A stretch of 64,000 nucleotides of DNA. Origin: Scilla litardierei. Taxonomy: Eukaryota; Streptophyta; Magnoliopsida; Asparagales; Asparagaceae. Positions within the stretch are counted from its first letter, which is position 1; each line of letters starts with the position of its first letter. Both the position numbers and the translations under genes were made by a program. Under the pieces are notes generated by a model that saw only the letters and a program-made list of their open reading frames with translations, had not been told where the DNA came from and ran no database searches. The stretch is taken from the NCBI GenBank assembly GCA_030789695.1, contig CM061135.1, forward strand, positions 106,215,262 through 106,279,261, in the 5' to 3' direction. Of the stretch, positions 42,422 through 53,724 are shown in pieces.

Positions 42422-45047
42422 TGTAGGAATATGGTGCCCTCGAGGCCATTTATTCCTGTGTGAATAGCACAAACATCTTGTTCGAAATAACAGTAAGCTG
42501 TTTGGTAATAATTTATCTAAGCTATATTGTAATGTAGTTAACATTAGATATCAACTTAGGTAAAGTCCTGAGACTTTATGCAAGGTCAAACAGGTATCGA
42601 GATGAGTATCTCGATCATGGAGAAACATTTGACCGTCTGTAGCATAAGTCTGAGATGGTTCATGGTCGTAGATGTTTCGAGACAAGGATATCGAAACATC
42701 GGATAGACCATTGTGTCTTAGTCTTCACCGTTTAGCGGTGGCGATGATCTCATGATCGCTTGACTTGGCAAAGTCGAAGACGAGACACAGGTGCTCATTA
42801 GAATGAGTTCACTGAACGATCCACTAGAGTTATCATATGGTTATATTGACCAATCTGTCAGTGATAACTCTGAGTGATGATAGGATAGTTGGTCTTTTGA
42901 CTTGAGGTCATTTTGACGGACCTGTGCGTGAACGGTGCCACTTAGATCAATTGACCTAGCTTCGAGGCAAGGCCTGTCGAAAGGTCTTTTGATTGGGTGT
43001 CACTTGAAACGTACGAGGCGAGTAATGACCAAGAGAGGATTCGTCTCTCCCGGTCAATGGGAGTTAGTGTCGTAGAGTTAGTTCGGTCTTTAGTAAAAAC
43101 TCTGCGCAGAGTATGTTGGAAGAAGTCCAACATTAGTTGACTAAAGATTGATCGAAACTAACCGGAGTCAAGTTATTGGGGTTGACAGTTTGACCGTACC
43201 CCAGACTTGATCCGAACGACACATTTAAGACGAAGAGACTATAACTGCGGAATTCATCACGGAAACAGTCAGGTGGTCCCGACAATACTCATGTCAATGA
43301 GTTAACCACATAATGATGATTCCTGAAGCAGGGACGGCAACCACTGCTCGTGGTCACTGCCGTATAGGGCTTCGAGCCCAACCTGTTGTAAGGGTCAGGC
43401 TGTAGGGTCTCACACAGAGTGCAACGCTTCGTCTAGTAATATGTAGAAATTAGTTAGGGAGAATATTTGCATTTGATGCAAAAGAAGAGATAATTGCATT
43501 TGATGCAATGTGATAATTTAAGCTTAGATAGGGACTATTTTGCATTTGATGCAAAAGCGATTAAATGTGAATTAAATTGTTCAATACAATATTTAATAAA
43601 ATAAACGCAAGGAAAAGTTTACGGGTAAGACGGGAATGTCCCGGTCTAGACCCAGGTTCGAACGGCGTCCAAATCGGACGCCAGATGATCAAGTTATGCC
43701 CAAAACAGCCCAAAGGGTCAGATCAGGCCAGACCAGGCAGACTAGCCCAGTCTGAACCTGGTCTGGCCTGCTGGCCAGACCCAGTCAAGCCCAAGCCAGC
43801 CTGGGCCTGGGCGCCCAGACCCGCCTGGGCCTGGGCGTCCGGCCCAGGCCATGGCCCCGGGCGCCTGGGCGCAGGCCCAGGCGTTGTGCGCCTGGGCCTG
43901 GGCCCAGGCGGCCCAGGACGCCTGGGCGCTGGGCGCCCAGGCGTTCTGGGCCGGGCGCCTGGCCCGGCCCAGGCGCCCGCCTGGGCGCCTGGCGCCAGGC
44001 GCCAGGCGCCTGGGCGCCCGCGCCCAGACTTGGGCGCCCGTGCCCAGGTCTGGGTTTGGGCGCCCAGTCAGATTTGTGGGTCTCACCTTTGGGTGTGGAA
44101 CCCTAGGTTTAATGGGCATTTTTGACGGCTCGTTTTTGTGAAAAACTAGCCTAGGGCTGACCTTTGGACACTCAATTGGAGGGTCAAACGAACTCCGATT
44201 GACGAACGGTTTTTTCCTATGCGTTCACCGTTGAACGCTTGTCGTATTGATAGGTTGTATCGATCTTGAAGCTCAACGGTGAGTGAGTTAAAATTCACGG
44301 AAGTTTGCACCTTTTGAAGTGCAAACTAACTTGATTTTAAATTAACTCTATTTTAGTCCCACATCGGATTTTGAGAAAAGGGGAGAGTCCGCCGCCTATA
44401 TAAATAGGGGTCTCCCCCCTTTCTCAAATCTCGTCCCAAGCTCTAGATCTGAGCGGCTCTCGTAAATGTTGGAGCACGCTCGGATCTTAGCTTAAATAAA
44501 TATTTCTCTATCTCCCTAAAATTCTGCCTTACTCCTGCGGGCTCTAGCAAAGCCACAAAGGAGTTCGGATTCTGGATCCGAAATCTTGGCGGAGGTTTCA
44601 CTCGCGTGAAACTTTCTTCGGCGGTTGGTTGGCTCGGCGGCACGGGGATTGATCGCCTCGGGATGCGGAGCGGTTCGAGGAGCGGTTCGGGGAGCGGTTC
44701 AAAGGAGCGGCTCGGCGTGGGACGGGAGCAGCTCGGAAGACGGCGCGGAACATCTCGCCTGCCCCAGGGCTGAGATTCCGGGTATGTGGTTAAAGTATTT
44801 TTAGCATTAGTTTAGTTTAATCGCAGTAGGCTAGATCCTTCTTGGGATGGTCAGACCCATCCCAAGTCGGCATAGATCTTGGCATAGGGTCTTGGACCTT
44901 AGGGCCAAGTTAAAATTGTTTTAACTTGCAAGTTAATTTAGATTAACTGTTTTTCTTCCGCTGCTTTTGATTTTCCTGTCTATGTTCCGTCCGACTTAGG
45001 ACGGGACTAGAGTTTTTATGCCCTAAGGGAACGCCCAATTCCCAACA
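42422..45047 (+). repeat. COP-D 5' LTR
   Basis: TGTAGGAATATGG to CCCAACA. Contains three hairpins TTGCAT-TTG-ATGCAA (43467, 43494, 43540), a GC-rich CCTGGGCGCC cluster (43780-44070), a long-range inverted pair TCACCGTTGA/TCAACGGTGA (44225, 44273), a hairpin AGTTTGCAC/GTGCAAACT (44302-44327) and a TATA box at 44397-44406. The open frames across the GC-rich cluster are low-complexity artefacts. Confidence 0.95.
44397..44406 (+). promoter_or_regulatory. TATA box of COP-D 5' LTR
   Basis: TATATAAATA, preceded by TAGTCCCACATCGG and followed by a CCCCCCTTTCTC leader. The same lies at 50999-51008 in the 3' LTR. Confidence 0.7.
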
Positions 45048-45048
45048 G

Positions 45049-45060
45049 TGGTATCAGAGC
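45049..45060 (+). promoter_or_regulatory. COP-D primer-binding site, initiator tRNA-Met
   Basis: TGGTATCAGAGC is complementary to the 3' end of initiator tRNA-Met and lies one base after the LTR, the standard plant copia primer. Confidence 0.93.
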
Positions 45061-45088
45061 CTAGGTCTGCGTAGCGATCTAGGTACTG

Positions 45089-45620
45089 CGATTAATTTTA
45101 AACTTAAGAATGCTTTTAAATACTTGTAAAATGTTTTTAAAATTATGAGATAAATTTTAAAAATGTTTTAGATGTTCTAAAATTTTTTTTTTATGAAATT
45201 TTTGAACATGGAAATTTTTTTTTTAAATGACGTTTTAAAATTTATGTGATAATTTTAAAACTAATTTTAAATCATTAAAAGTTTAAATTAATTTTGGATG
45301 CCTAAAATTTTTTATTTGATAAATTTTTAAGCATGAAAGTCTTTAAAATGGTGTTTTAATTTTATGAGATAATTTTAAAACTGATTTTAAAGATTAAAAT
45401 TTTTATGCGATAAATTTTTTTTAAAATAGCATGCAAAGTTAGTGATTTTAAAATTAAGTTTTTTTTATGAGATAAAAATAAAATAATTTCAAAATCATAT
45501 TTTAAATTTAATTGTTAAATTTATGTTTGCATGCACAAATAGTTTATGCGATAAACTTAGTTTATTTAATTGTTAAATAGTTGTGCACTATCTTTATGCG
45601 ATAAATTAGTGTAGTTTTAA
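45089..45620 (+). repeat. AT-rich degenerate repeat in COP-D leader
   Basis: Recurring TTTATGNGATAAATTTT and TTTTAAAA phrases (eight or so) in a strongly AT-rich 530-bp tract directly after the primer site. Non-coding. Confidence 0.6.
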
Positions 45621-48560
45621 TGGCTTGTTAATCTTGTCCCTTCTTTGATAACACAAGACAACCTCTTAGGTTAGCCATTAAAAATGATTAAAATTTATTA
45701 CTTGAATTTTAATGACATGCTATGCTTTGATAAATCATTAACAACAATATTAAAGACCTAATTCCTGATTAGGGTAGTCCTTTAAATGAATTTTCAAATT
45801 CTAATTGTTATAATTAATTTTCATTAAAGGACTTCGCTTCTAGCGTTGTTAATAATTTATTAAAATCCTAATAACGATTGGGTAGCACGTGAACCTTATA
45901 GTTGATAAGGACTTAATAAAAGTTATTAAACAAATCCTAAAAATTTTGAATTTAAGGATTCAACTAGTTGATAGGATTAATTAGTTGTTATTAAAAGCTG
46001 TTTAGTCTATGGCATACATACAAAAATGACAAGCTTCATTCAATGGACCATGATCCAGTCAATGTGCTTGGCTAAGAGTTCTGGGTCAACCCTTGCTAGT
46101 CCAAGGGGTAGTGATCCTGGCTTAGTCAATTCCCTGGCTGAGTTCCGCTGGACCGCAATGTCGCGAATCATGATTGTATGACACCCTGGACTATATCTAA
46201 GTCAAATACGTTAATGATCTTTTTCAAGATTAGCCGTAGCCCTCCTTGTTTTAGGGGTTAGTAACTATAGGACCCGCGTTATAGTTGTTGAGATACACTC
46301 AAGCTGTAACCTGGCAATCTTGTAGAAACCAACTCCTTAAATACATAAGATGAAATCTTGACTAACCCTAACCGTCGTCTCGTACCCCGAGCGCCGGCGT
46401 AAGTTAAGTCAACGATGTAGTCTGCCTAGATGTAGTCTAAGACCTGACCCAAACCAACGTGTCGTGCATACACCGAGCTGAGGGCAAGTCAGGCTAGACA
46501 TGAAAACAAGGGTCCGACTAGACTAGACATTGTGATTTGGATGAGCACACTCATGATCACAAATGGCTAGGGGCAAAAACCGATTAAGAGAGTCATATCC
46601 GATATGATCGATGAAGAGTCATCTTCCGATCGCAGAGTCAATCAACTTGTTGAGCTACACTCAAGGTTGTTTAGACTCAAGGTGATTGGAACTCTTACCC
46701 ATTATTTTTAATTCGATTAAATCGTTCGTTATTAAGCTTTAAAACGTTCGTAAAAATAGTGGGAGGATATAGATAGATAAAAGCCAATCTACCTATATTT
46801 AATATTGAACATATGCTAAATCTAGGGCAAGAATATGTTTACCGAAAGAATCAATTGATAATATTGAAATTAGTTAATTGGTCATAAAGTTGATTAATTG
46901 AATATCAAGTTAAATTCTAATTGATAGAATTAAACTATATTCTAGTTGACAAATTAAATGACCTTCTAAAGAACAGACTTAAGAAATATGATTTCATTAA
47001 GTTCTGTGTCCAACAAATAAATTAACGCTACATGTCACTCGTCTCTATAGGAGGCAGCTTGAACATATAGGACATTCAAAGTATGTTTCTCCCTACAACT
47101 TATCGAGCTACCCTCAAGGTTGTATGGACAAACAATTTTGATCCGCAAAGTTCGAGAATTCGATTAAACTGTTTGAGTCGAATACGAGTGCATGAGCGAT
47201 GCAAGACTATGTATCCCAACCGGATCTTGAGACAAGCAACTTCTTGAGCTACACTCAAGATTGCAAAGCTCAAGCGTTTGGATACATAAGTTGCTTGCAT
47301 AGCTATTTATTTATGTTGATATCTAAATGTGATTTAGAAAAGGAAGAAGGCACTTCGGAAAGTCAATAGAGAAAGTTAGTTTAATTTATCATTAGTAAAG
47401 GCATAAGTAGGAGGGAATGAAAACGTGACATATTTTGATGTCACGATTTCAGAATAAATTGTTATACAAAAGACGTTTAACACATTTTGACGAATGTCGT
47501 CACATTGCTTCTGAAGTAATGTTATGTGTTAAGTAATTTGTAAATAACTAAATATATATTAAATGTTAATATATAAATACACAAGATAGTAGCAAACTTA
47601 TATGGTAAAATTAGACTAGGCCGTATCTAGAGATTAAGCTTCACAAGTCACATAAAGAGGGGTCTGACCTCTCGTATTATGAAGTCTACGGACACTTGTG
47701 AGTCTTAGCCTCTTAGATACAATGGCCAAAACCCATCTGTAAGACAGTGGGAGAATGAGTTGTCGAACTCAGTCTCTTACATACTGATGTACCCGAGTCT
47801 TTTTTTAACAAAATAAGTTATTCGTATATTTTACTAAGACACGTGTTCTTGATGAAACGCAAGTCTGATAAAATAAAGAACGAAGTGACCAAAGTATTTA
47901 AACTGATTCGATTAGATCGAATGGTCAAATACTTAGCTAAATAAAATCTTGTGTAATTAAAAGAAAATGTGATTTTCTCTCAGATCAAGTCTGTTAACAC
48001 ATCGGTGTGTTAAAAGGTATGAATCACACCTAATTAGATTTAGTGTGATCCATTGTAAGTGACTCTGAGTTAAGTCCTCCCTCTGGGTTAAGTCCCAAAT
48101 AGTAATGCCTAGGTTTTGATAAAGTTCTATGAGAACATTATCAATAAGATATTCGTTAAATCAATCATCAGGAAGTTGTATATTTACTCGAATTTCGAAA
48201 GACGAAAAGTCGAGTTAAGACATCATACCTGATGATGACTTAGTCAACCTCTAGGATGAAATCCGGAGTAGTAACTCCGATTTAAAACTTGATGCAGGTC
48301 CGTGTGCGCAAATAAATTGAGAATTTAGTTTACGTACCCAAGGAAAATGTTTCCTCACTTTCTGCAAGTAAATCTTTAAGTTGAAAGATTGGTGCAGAAA
48401 AGAAAATAGTGAAGTACAATAATGTTAAACGGGAACGGTTTTCATCCTAATTTCTTTAAAACGGATTATGATGAAACCGGTTTCGCCAACAGATGTGTAC
48501 AGATCTACTCGGACCAAAGCCGATGTAAAACGCTTAAATTGACCACGAAAATTGGAGCAT
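45621..48560 (+). other. COP-D interior with four related hairpins
   Basis: No gene is visible. A hairpin motif TTGAGCTACACTCAAG recurs at 46288-46303 (GATACA loop variant), 46650-46665, 47103-47118 (TCGAGCTACCCTCAAG) and 47243-47259. In two copies CAAC/GTTG-type outer pairs extend the stem. The rest is unassigned AT-rich sequence. Confidence 0.6.
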
Positions 48561-48759
48561 TCACTTATAAGTTCGTTTTTCTAAATATGATTTAGACGAA
48601 CCAACTTATATGAATTAGCCAGATAGTTTTCAAGGTCAGTGGGAGCGTGTAAATTACATGCGAGACATCAAAGAGATGGAACATATATTTTGATTAAGTA
48701 ATCAAAGAGTTTGATACTTTATCAGAAATGGATATGAACCATTTGAAATGACCAATAAC

Positions 48760-49023
48760 TAATTTGAAATTATTATCGTAAGAAACGATGAACTGGATAA
48801 GATCCAGGGAAATACAGTATTATGGATTCCGACAGACCAAATGAAGTATTTGAATGAGATTCAAATGGTTGGTCTAACACAAACATAGAAACCCCTTAAG
48901 TCTATAGTGTAGACGGTTTTAGCAGATCCACTCACGAAGGCTCTACCACATGAAGTCGGGAAAACTTATGTGTAAAAACGATATAAGATACCGAGATAAA
49001 TGGGCCTGAGTGCAAGTGGGAGA
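48760..49023 (+). pseudogene. COP-D copia RNase H relic and polypurine tract
   Basis: A stretch ending LADPLTKALPHEV (near 48917-48955) matches the C-terminus of copia RNase H. Stops flank it and nothing else of pol remains. The purine tract AAGTGGGAGA at 49014-49023 abuts the 3' LTR. Confidence 0.6.
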
Positions 49024-51649
49024 TGTAGGAATATGGTGCCCTCGAGGCCATTTATTCCTGTGTGAATAGCACAAACATCTTGTTCGAAATAACAGTAAGC
49101 TGTTTGGTAATAATTTATCTAAGCTATATTGTAATGTAGTTAACATTAGATATCAACTTAGGTAAAGTCCTGAGACTTTATGCAAGGTCAAACAGGTATC
49201 GAGATGAGTATCTCGATCATGGAGAAACATTTGACCGTCTGTAGCATAAGTCTGAGATGGTTCATGGTCGTAGATGTTTCGAGACAAGGATATCGAAACA
49301 TCGGATAGACCATTGTGTCTTAGTCTTCACCGTTTAGCGGTGGCGATGATCTCATGATCGCTTGACTTGGCGAAGTCGAAGACGAGACACAGGTGCTCAT
49401 TAGAATGAGTTCACTGAACGATCCACTAGAGTTATCATATGGTTATATTGACCAATCTGTCAGTGATAACTCTGAGTGATGATAGGATAGTTGGTCTTTT
49501 GACTTGAGGTCATTTTGACGGACCTGTGCGTGAACGGTGCCACTTAGATCAATTGACCTAGCTTCGAGGCAAGGCCTGTCGAAAGGTCTTTTGATTGGGT
49601 GTCACTTGAAACGTACGAGGCGAGTAATGACCAAGAGAGGATTCGTCTCTCCCGGTCAATGGGAGTTAGTGTCGTAGAGTTAGTTCGGTCTTTAGTAAAA
49701 ACTCTGCGCAGAGTATGTTGGAAGAAGTCCAACATTAGTTGACTAAAGATTGATCGAAACTAACCGGAGTCAAGTTATTGGGGTTGACAGTTTGACCGTA
49801 CCCCAGACTTGATCCGAACGACACATTTAAGACGAAGAGACTATAACTGCGGAATTCATCACGGAAACAGTCAGGTGGTCCCGACAATACTCATGTCAAT
49901 GAGTTAACCACATAATGATGATTCCTGAAGCAGGGACGGCAACCACTGCTCGTGGTCACTGCCGTATAGGGCTTCGAGCCCAACCTGTTGTAAGGGTCAG
50001 GCTGTAGGGTCTCACACAGAGTGCAACGCTTCGTCTAGTAATAGGTAGAAATTAGTTAGGGAGAATATTTGCATTTGATGCAAAAGAAGAGATAATTGCA
50101 TTTGATGCAATGTGATAATTTAAGCTTAGATAGGGACTATTTTGCATTTGATGCAAAAGCGATTAAATGTGAATTAAATTGTTCAATACAATATTTAATA
50201 AAATAAACGCAAGGAAAAGTTTACGGGTAAGACGGGAATGTCCCGGTCTAGACCCAGGTTCGAACGGCGTCCAAATCGGACGCCAGATGATCAAGTTATG
50301 CCCAAAACAGCCCAAAGGGTCAGATCAGGCCAGACCAGGCAGACTAGCCCAGTCTGAACCTGGTCTGGCCTGCTGGCCAGACCCAGTCAAGCCCAAGCCG
50401 GCCTGGGCCTGGGCGCCCAGACCCGCCTGGGCCTGGGCGTCCGGCCCAGGCCATGGCCCCGGGCGCCTGGGCGCAGGCCCAGGCGTTGTGCGCCTGGGCC
50501 TGGGCCCAGGCGGACCAGGACGCCTGGGCGCTGGGTGCCCAGGCGTTCTGGGCCGGGCGCCTGGCCCGGCCCAGGCGCCCGCCTGGGCGCCTGGCGCCAG
50601 GCGCCAGGCGCCTGGGCGCCCGCGCCCAGACTTGGGCGCCCGTGCCCAGGTCTGGGTTTGGGCGCCCAGTCAGATTTGTGGGTCTCACCTTTGGGTGTGG
50701 AACCCTAGGTTTAATGGGCATTTTTGACGGCTCGTTTTTGTGAAAAACTAGCCTAGGGCTGACCTTTGGACACTCAATTGGAGGGTCAAACGAACTCCGA
50801 TTGACGAACGGTTTTTTCCTATGCGTTCACCGTTGAACGCTTGTCGTATTGATAGGTTGTATCAATCTTGAAGCTCAACGGTGAGTGAGTTAAAATTCAC
50901 GGAAGTTTGCACCTTTTGAAGTGCAAACTAACTTGATTTTAAATTAACTCTATTTTAGTCCCACATCGGATTTTGAGAAAAGGGGAGAGTCCGCCGCCTA
51001 TATAAATAGGGGTCTCCCCCCTTTCTCAAATCTCGTCCCAAGCTCTAGATCTGAGCGGCTCTCGTAAATGTTGGAGCACGCTCGGATCTTAGCTTAAATA
51101 AATATTTCTCTATCTCCCTAAAATTCTGCCTTACTCCTGCGGGCTCTAGCAAAGACACAAAGGAGTTCGGATTCTGGATCCGAAATCTTGGCGGAGGTTT
51201 CACTCGCGTGAAACTTTCTTCGGCGGTTGGTTGGCTCGGCGGCACGGGGATTGATCGCCTCGGGATGTGGAGCGGTTCGAGGAGCGGTTCGGGGAGCGGT
51301 TCAAAGGAGCGGCTCGGCGTGGGACGGGAGCAGCTCGGAAGACGGCGCGGAACATCTCGCCTGCCCCAGGGCTGAGATTCCGGGTACGTGGTTAAAGTAT
51401 TTTTAGCATTAGTTTAGTTTAATCGCAGTAGGCTAGATCCTTCTTGGGATGGTCAGACCCATCCCAAGTCGGCATAGATCTTGGCATAGGGTCTTGGACC
51501 TTAGGGCCAAGTTAAAATTGTTTTAACTTGCAAGTTAATTTAGATTAACTGTTTTTCTTCCGTTGCTTTTGATTTTCCTGTCTATGTTCCGTCCGACTTA
51601 GGACGGGACTAGAGTTTTTATGCCCTAAGGGAACGTCCAATTCCCTACA
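49024..51649 (+). repeat. COP-D 3' LTR
   Basis: Pair of 42422-45047, offset 6,602 bp. Ends CCCTACA, followed by the duplicated target TGCTA and CRM-C integrase. Confidence 0.95.
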
Positions 51650-52860
51650 TGCTAATTGTTCATTGAGAGAGCTGTTAGTGCAGGATTAATGGGACATTTT
51701 GGAATTGAAAAGACTTTAGCTATTTTGCAAGAACACTTCTATTGGCCACACATGAAACGAGATGTTGAGAGAATTTGTGGGAGATGCGTCACATGTAGGC
51801 AAGCTAAATCTAGAGTTCAGCCCAATGGTTTGTATACCCCTTTACCGATTCCTAGTGAGCCTTGGATTGATATTTCAATGGAATTTGTGTTGGGATTGCC
51901 TAGGACTAAACAAGAAAGAGACACAATTTTTGTGATTGTGGATAGATATTCTAAGATGGCACACTTTATTCCATGTCACAAAATGGATGATGCCTCACAT
52001 ATTGCTGATTTGTTCTTTAGGGAGATTGTGAGATTACATGGCATGCCAAGAACAATTGTTTCAGATCGAGATGCTAAGTTCCTGAGCTATTTTTTTGGAA
52101 GACTTTGTGGTGTAAGTTAGGTACTAAGCTGTTGTTTTCTACTACTTGTCACCCATAAACTGATGGTCAAACCGAAGTAGTGAATAGGACTTTGCCTACC
52201 TTGAGGGTAATCATTAAAAAGAACATCAAAACATGGGAAGACTGCTTACCACATGTTGAGTTTGCTTACTATAGAGTTGTTCATTCTGCTACTAAATTTT
52301 CACTATTTGAAATTGTGTATGGATTTAATCCTTTAACTCCATTGGATTTATCTCCTTTACCTTTGACTGAGCGTGTTAATTTAGATGGCAAAAAGAAGGC
52401 TGACTTTATTAAACAGATTCATGAGAAAGCAAGACTTAACATTGAACGAAAAATACAGTAATACGCAAAACAAGCCAACAAGGGGCGTCACAAGCTGATC
52501 TTGGAACCCAGAGACTGGGTATGGTTGCATATGAGAAAGGAGAGATTTCCAGAACAAAGACGCTCAAAATTGCTTCCAAGGGGAGATGGTCCTTTCCAAG
52601 TGCTAGAGCGCATCAATGACAACGCTTACAAGCTAGATCTACATGGTGAGTACAATGTAAGTGCTACATTTAATGATACTGATTTGAGTCCTTTTGATGT
52701 AGGTGATGACTTGAGGACAAATCCTTTTCAAGAGGAGGGGAGTGATGAAAATCATAGAACAACTTCAAATGATCTAGTTCAAGTGCCAATTGAACCAGTT
52801 ACGTGTTCACGATCAAAGAGGTTCAAAGATGTACTCAATGGGCTGATTCAAGAGATCTGA
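51650..52860 (+). pseudogene. pol: CRM-C gypsy integrase, right part
   Basis: Integrase continues from 42421. The zinc finger (HFGIEKT near 51702, [11 protein letters not shown] near 51776) is followed by the core: DISMEF near 51869 and VSDRDAKF near 52058, then a frameshift near 52090 and a stop at 52156. Next come [12 protein letters not shown] near 52160, FAYYRVVHS near 52261, and the GPF-type end (RGDGPFQVLERI near 52582) followed by a tail with DLSPFDVGDD. TAA near 52459 is another break. TGA at 52858-52860 is the natural end. Confidence 0.85.
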
Positions 52861-52885
52861 GCTCAAGCAAAATTCATAGAGGCTC

Positions 52886-53295
52886 ATTGAGCATAAGCCA
52901 TGTGTTCAACAAAGATGGCTCAACATGATTCAAGTTCTAGAAGAATCCAACTATGGATAACTTAAATTCAGCAAGTAAATTGGGAAGTGGAGGATTAATC
53001 TTTTTGGAAGGTTTGAATGCCCAATACTCTATTTGGAAGGCTCGCATGCCCAATACTCTATTTAGAAGGCTGACTTTATCAAACAGATTCATTGAGCATA
53101 AGCCATGTGTTCAACAAAGATGGCTCAACATGATTCAAGTTCTAGAAGAATCCAACTATGGATAACTTAAATTCAGCAAGTAAATTGGGAAGTGGAGGAT
53201 TAATCTTTTTGGAAGGTTTGAATGCCCAATACTCTATTTGGAAGGCTCGCATGCCCAATACTCTATTTGGAAGGCTCCCATGCATAGAAATTACT
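52886..53295 (+). repeat. 205-bp tandem duplication after CRM-C pol
   Basis: 52886-53090 repeats at 53091-53295, near-identical. The end of the first copy (about 53064-53092) contains a 28-base stretch almost identical to integrase codons near 52394-52421, including GCTGACTTTAT and AAACAGATTCAT. Confidence 0.85.
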
Positions 53296-53700
53296 TTCCT
53301 TTTCTACTTTTGGAAGGCTTGCATGCCTAGAAATTACTTTCTTGTTCTATTTTTGGAAGGCTTGCATGCCGATATAATTACTTCCTTTTCTATTTTTGGA
53401 ACGCTTGCATGCCGATATAATTACTTTCCTTTTCTATTTGTTGGCAAGTGATCAGCCGATTAATGGGTTGATTTGTAGCCATACTTTTAGCCTAAATTTT
53501 AGGAACTTTCCTTGTAATTTTGAGCCTATTAGAAGGCATCTAAGCAATGGAAAATGCAGTTGATTTTTCGGTAAAATTTCTGTGAGAATTTCTCTTTGGT
53601 TATTTAAAGAACTATTCGAACTTATCGGAGTTTTCCGTGGCGTTCATCATTGACTTATCAAACGGATTTTCACCACCATTTGTAGCGTCTTCCTTAAATC
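53296..53700 (+). repeat. Short tandem repeats and probable CRM-C 3' LTR remnant
   Basis: Four imperfect ~50-bp repeats built on TTTGGAAGGCTTGCATGCC run to about 53440. The following 250 bp (ending near TTCTTGTTTGCAATAAGC) resembles the end of an LTR, but I cannot fix its borders. Confidence 0.5.
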
Positions 53701-53724
53701 GAGGTTCTTGTTTGCAATAAGCAA

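Larger units (their letters stand above)
42422..51649 (+). mobile_element. COP-D: non-coding copia derivative
   Basis: LTRs 42422-45047 and 49024-51649 are both 2,626 bp with about 12 differences by eye (0.5%). TGCTA (42417-42421) repeats at 51650-51654: a perfect target-site duplication in CRM-C integrase. A primer-binding site and a purine tract are in place. The 4-kb interior has no open frame above 66 residues. Near its right end, LADPLTKALP (48917-48946) is a relic of a copia RNase H end. It moved recently although it encodes nothing recognisable. Confidence 0.93.

Noticed and set aside
43577..44141. Long ORFs on both strands in the COP-D LTR (and the copy at 50179-50743)
   Set aside because: Low-complexity translation of the CCTGGGCGCC cluster; they occur identically in both LTRs and do not look like proteins.
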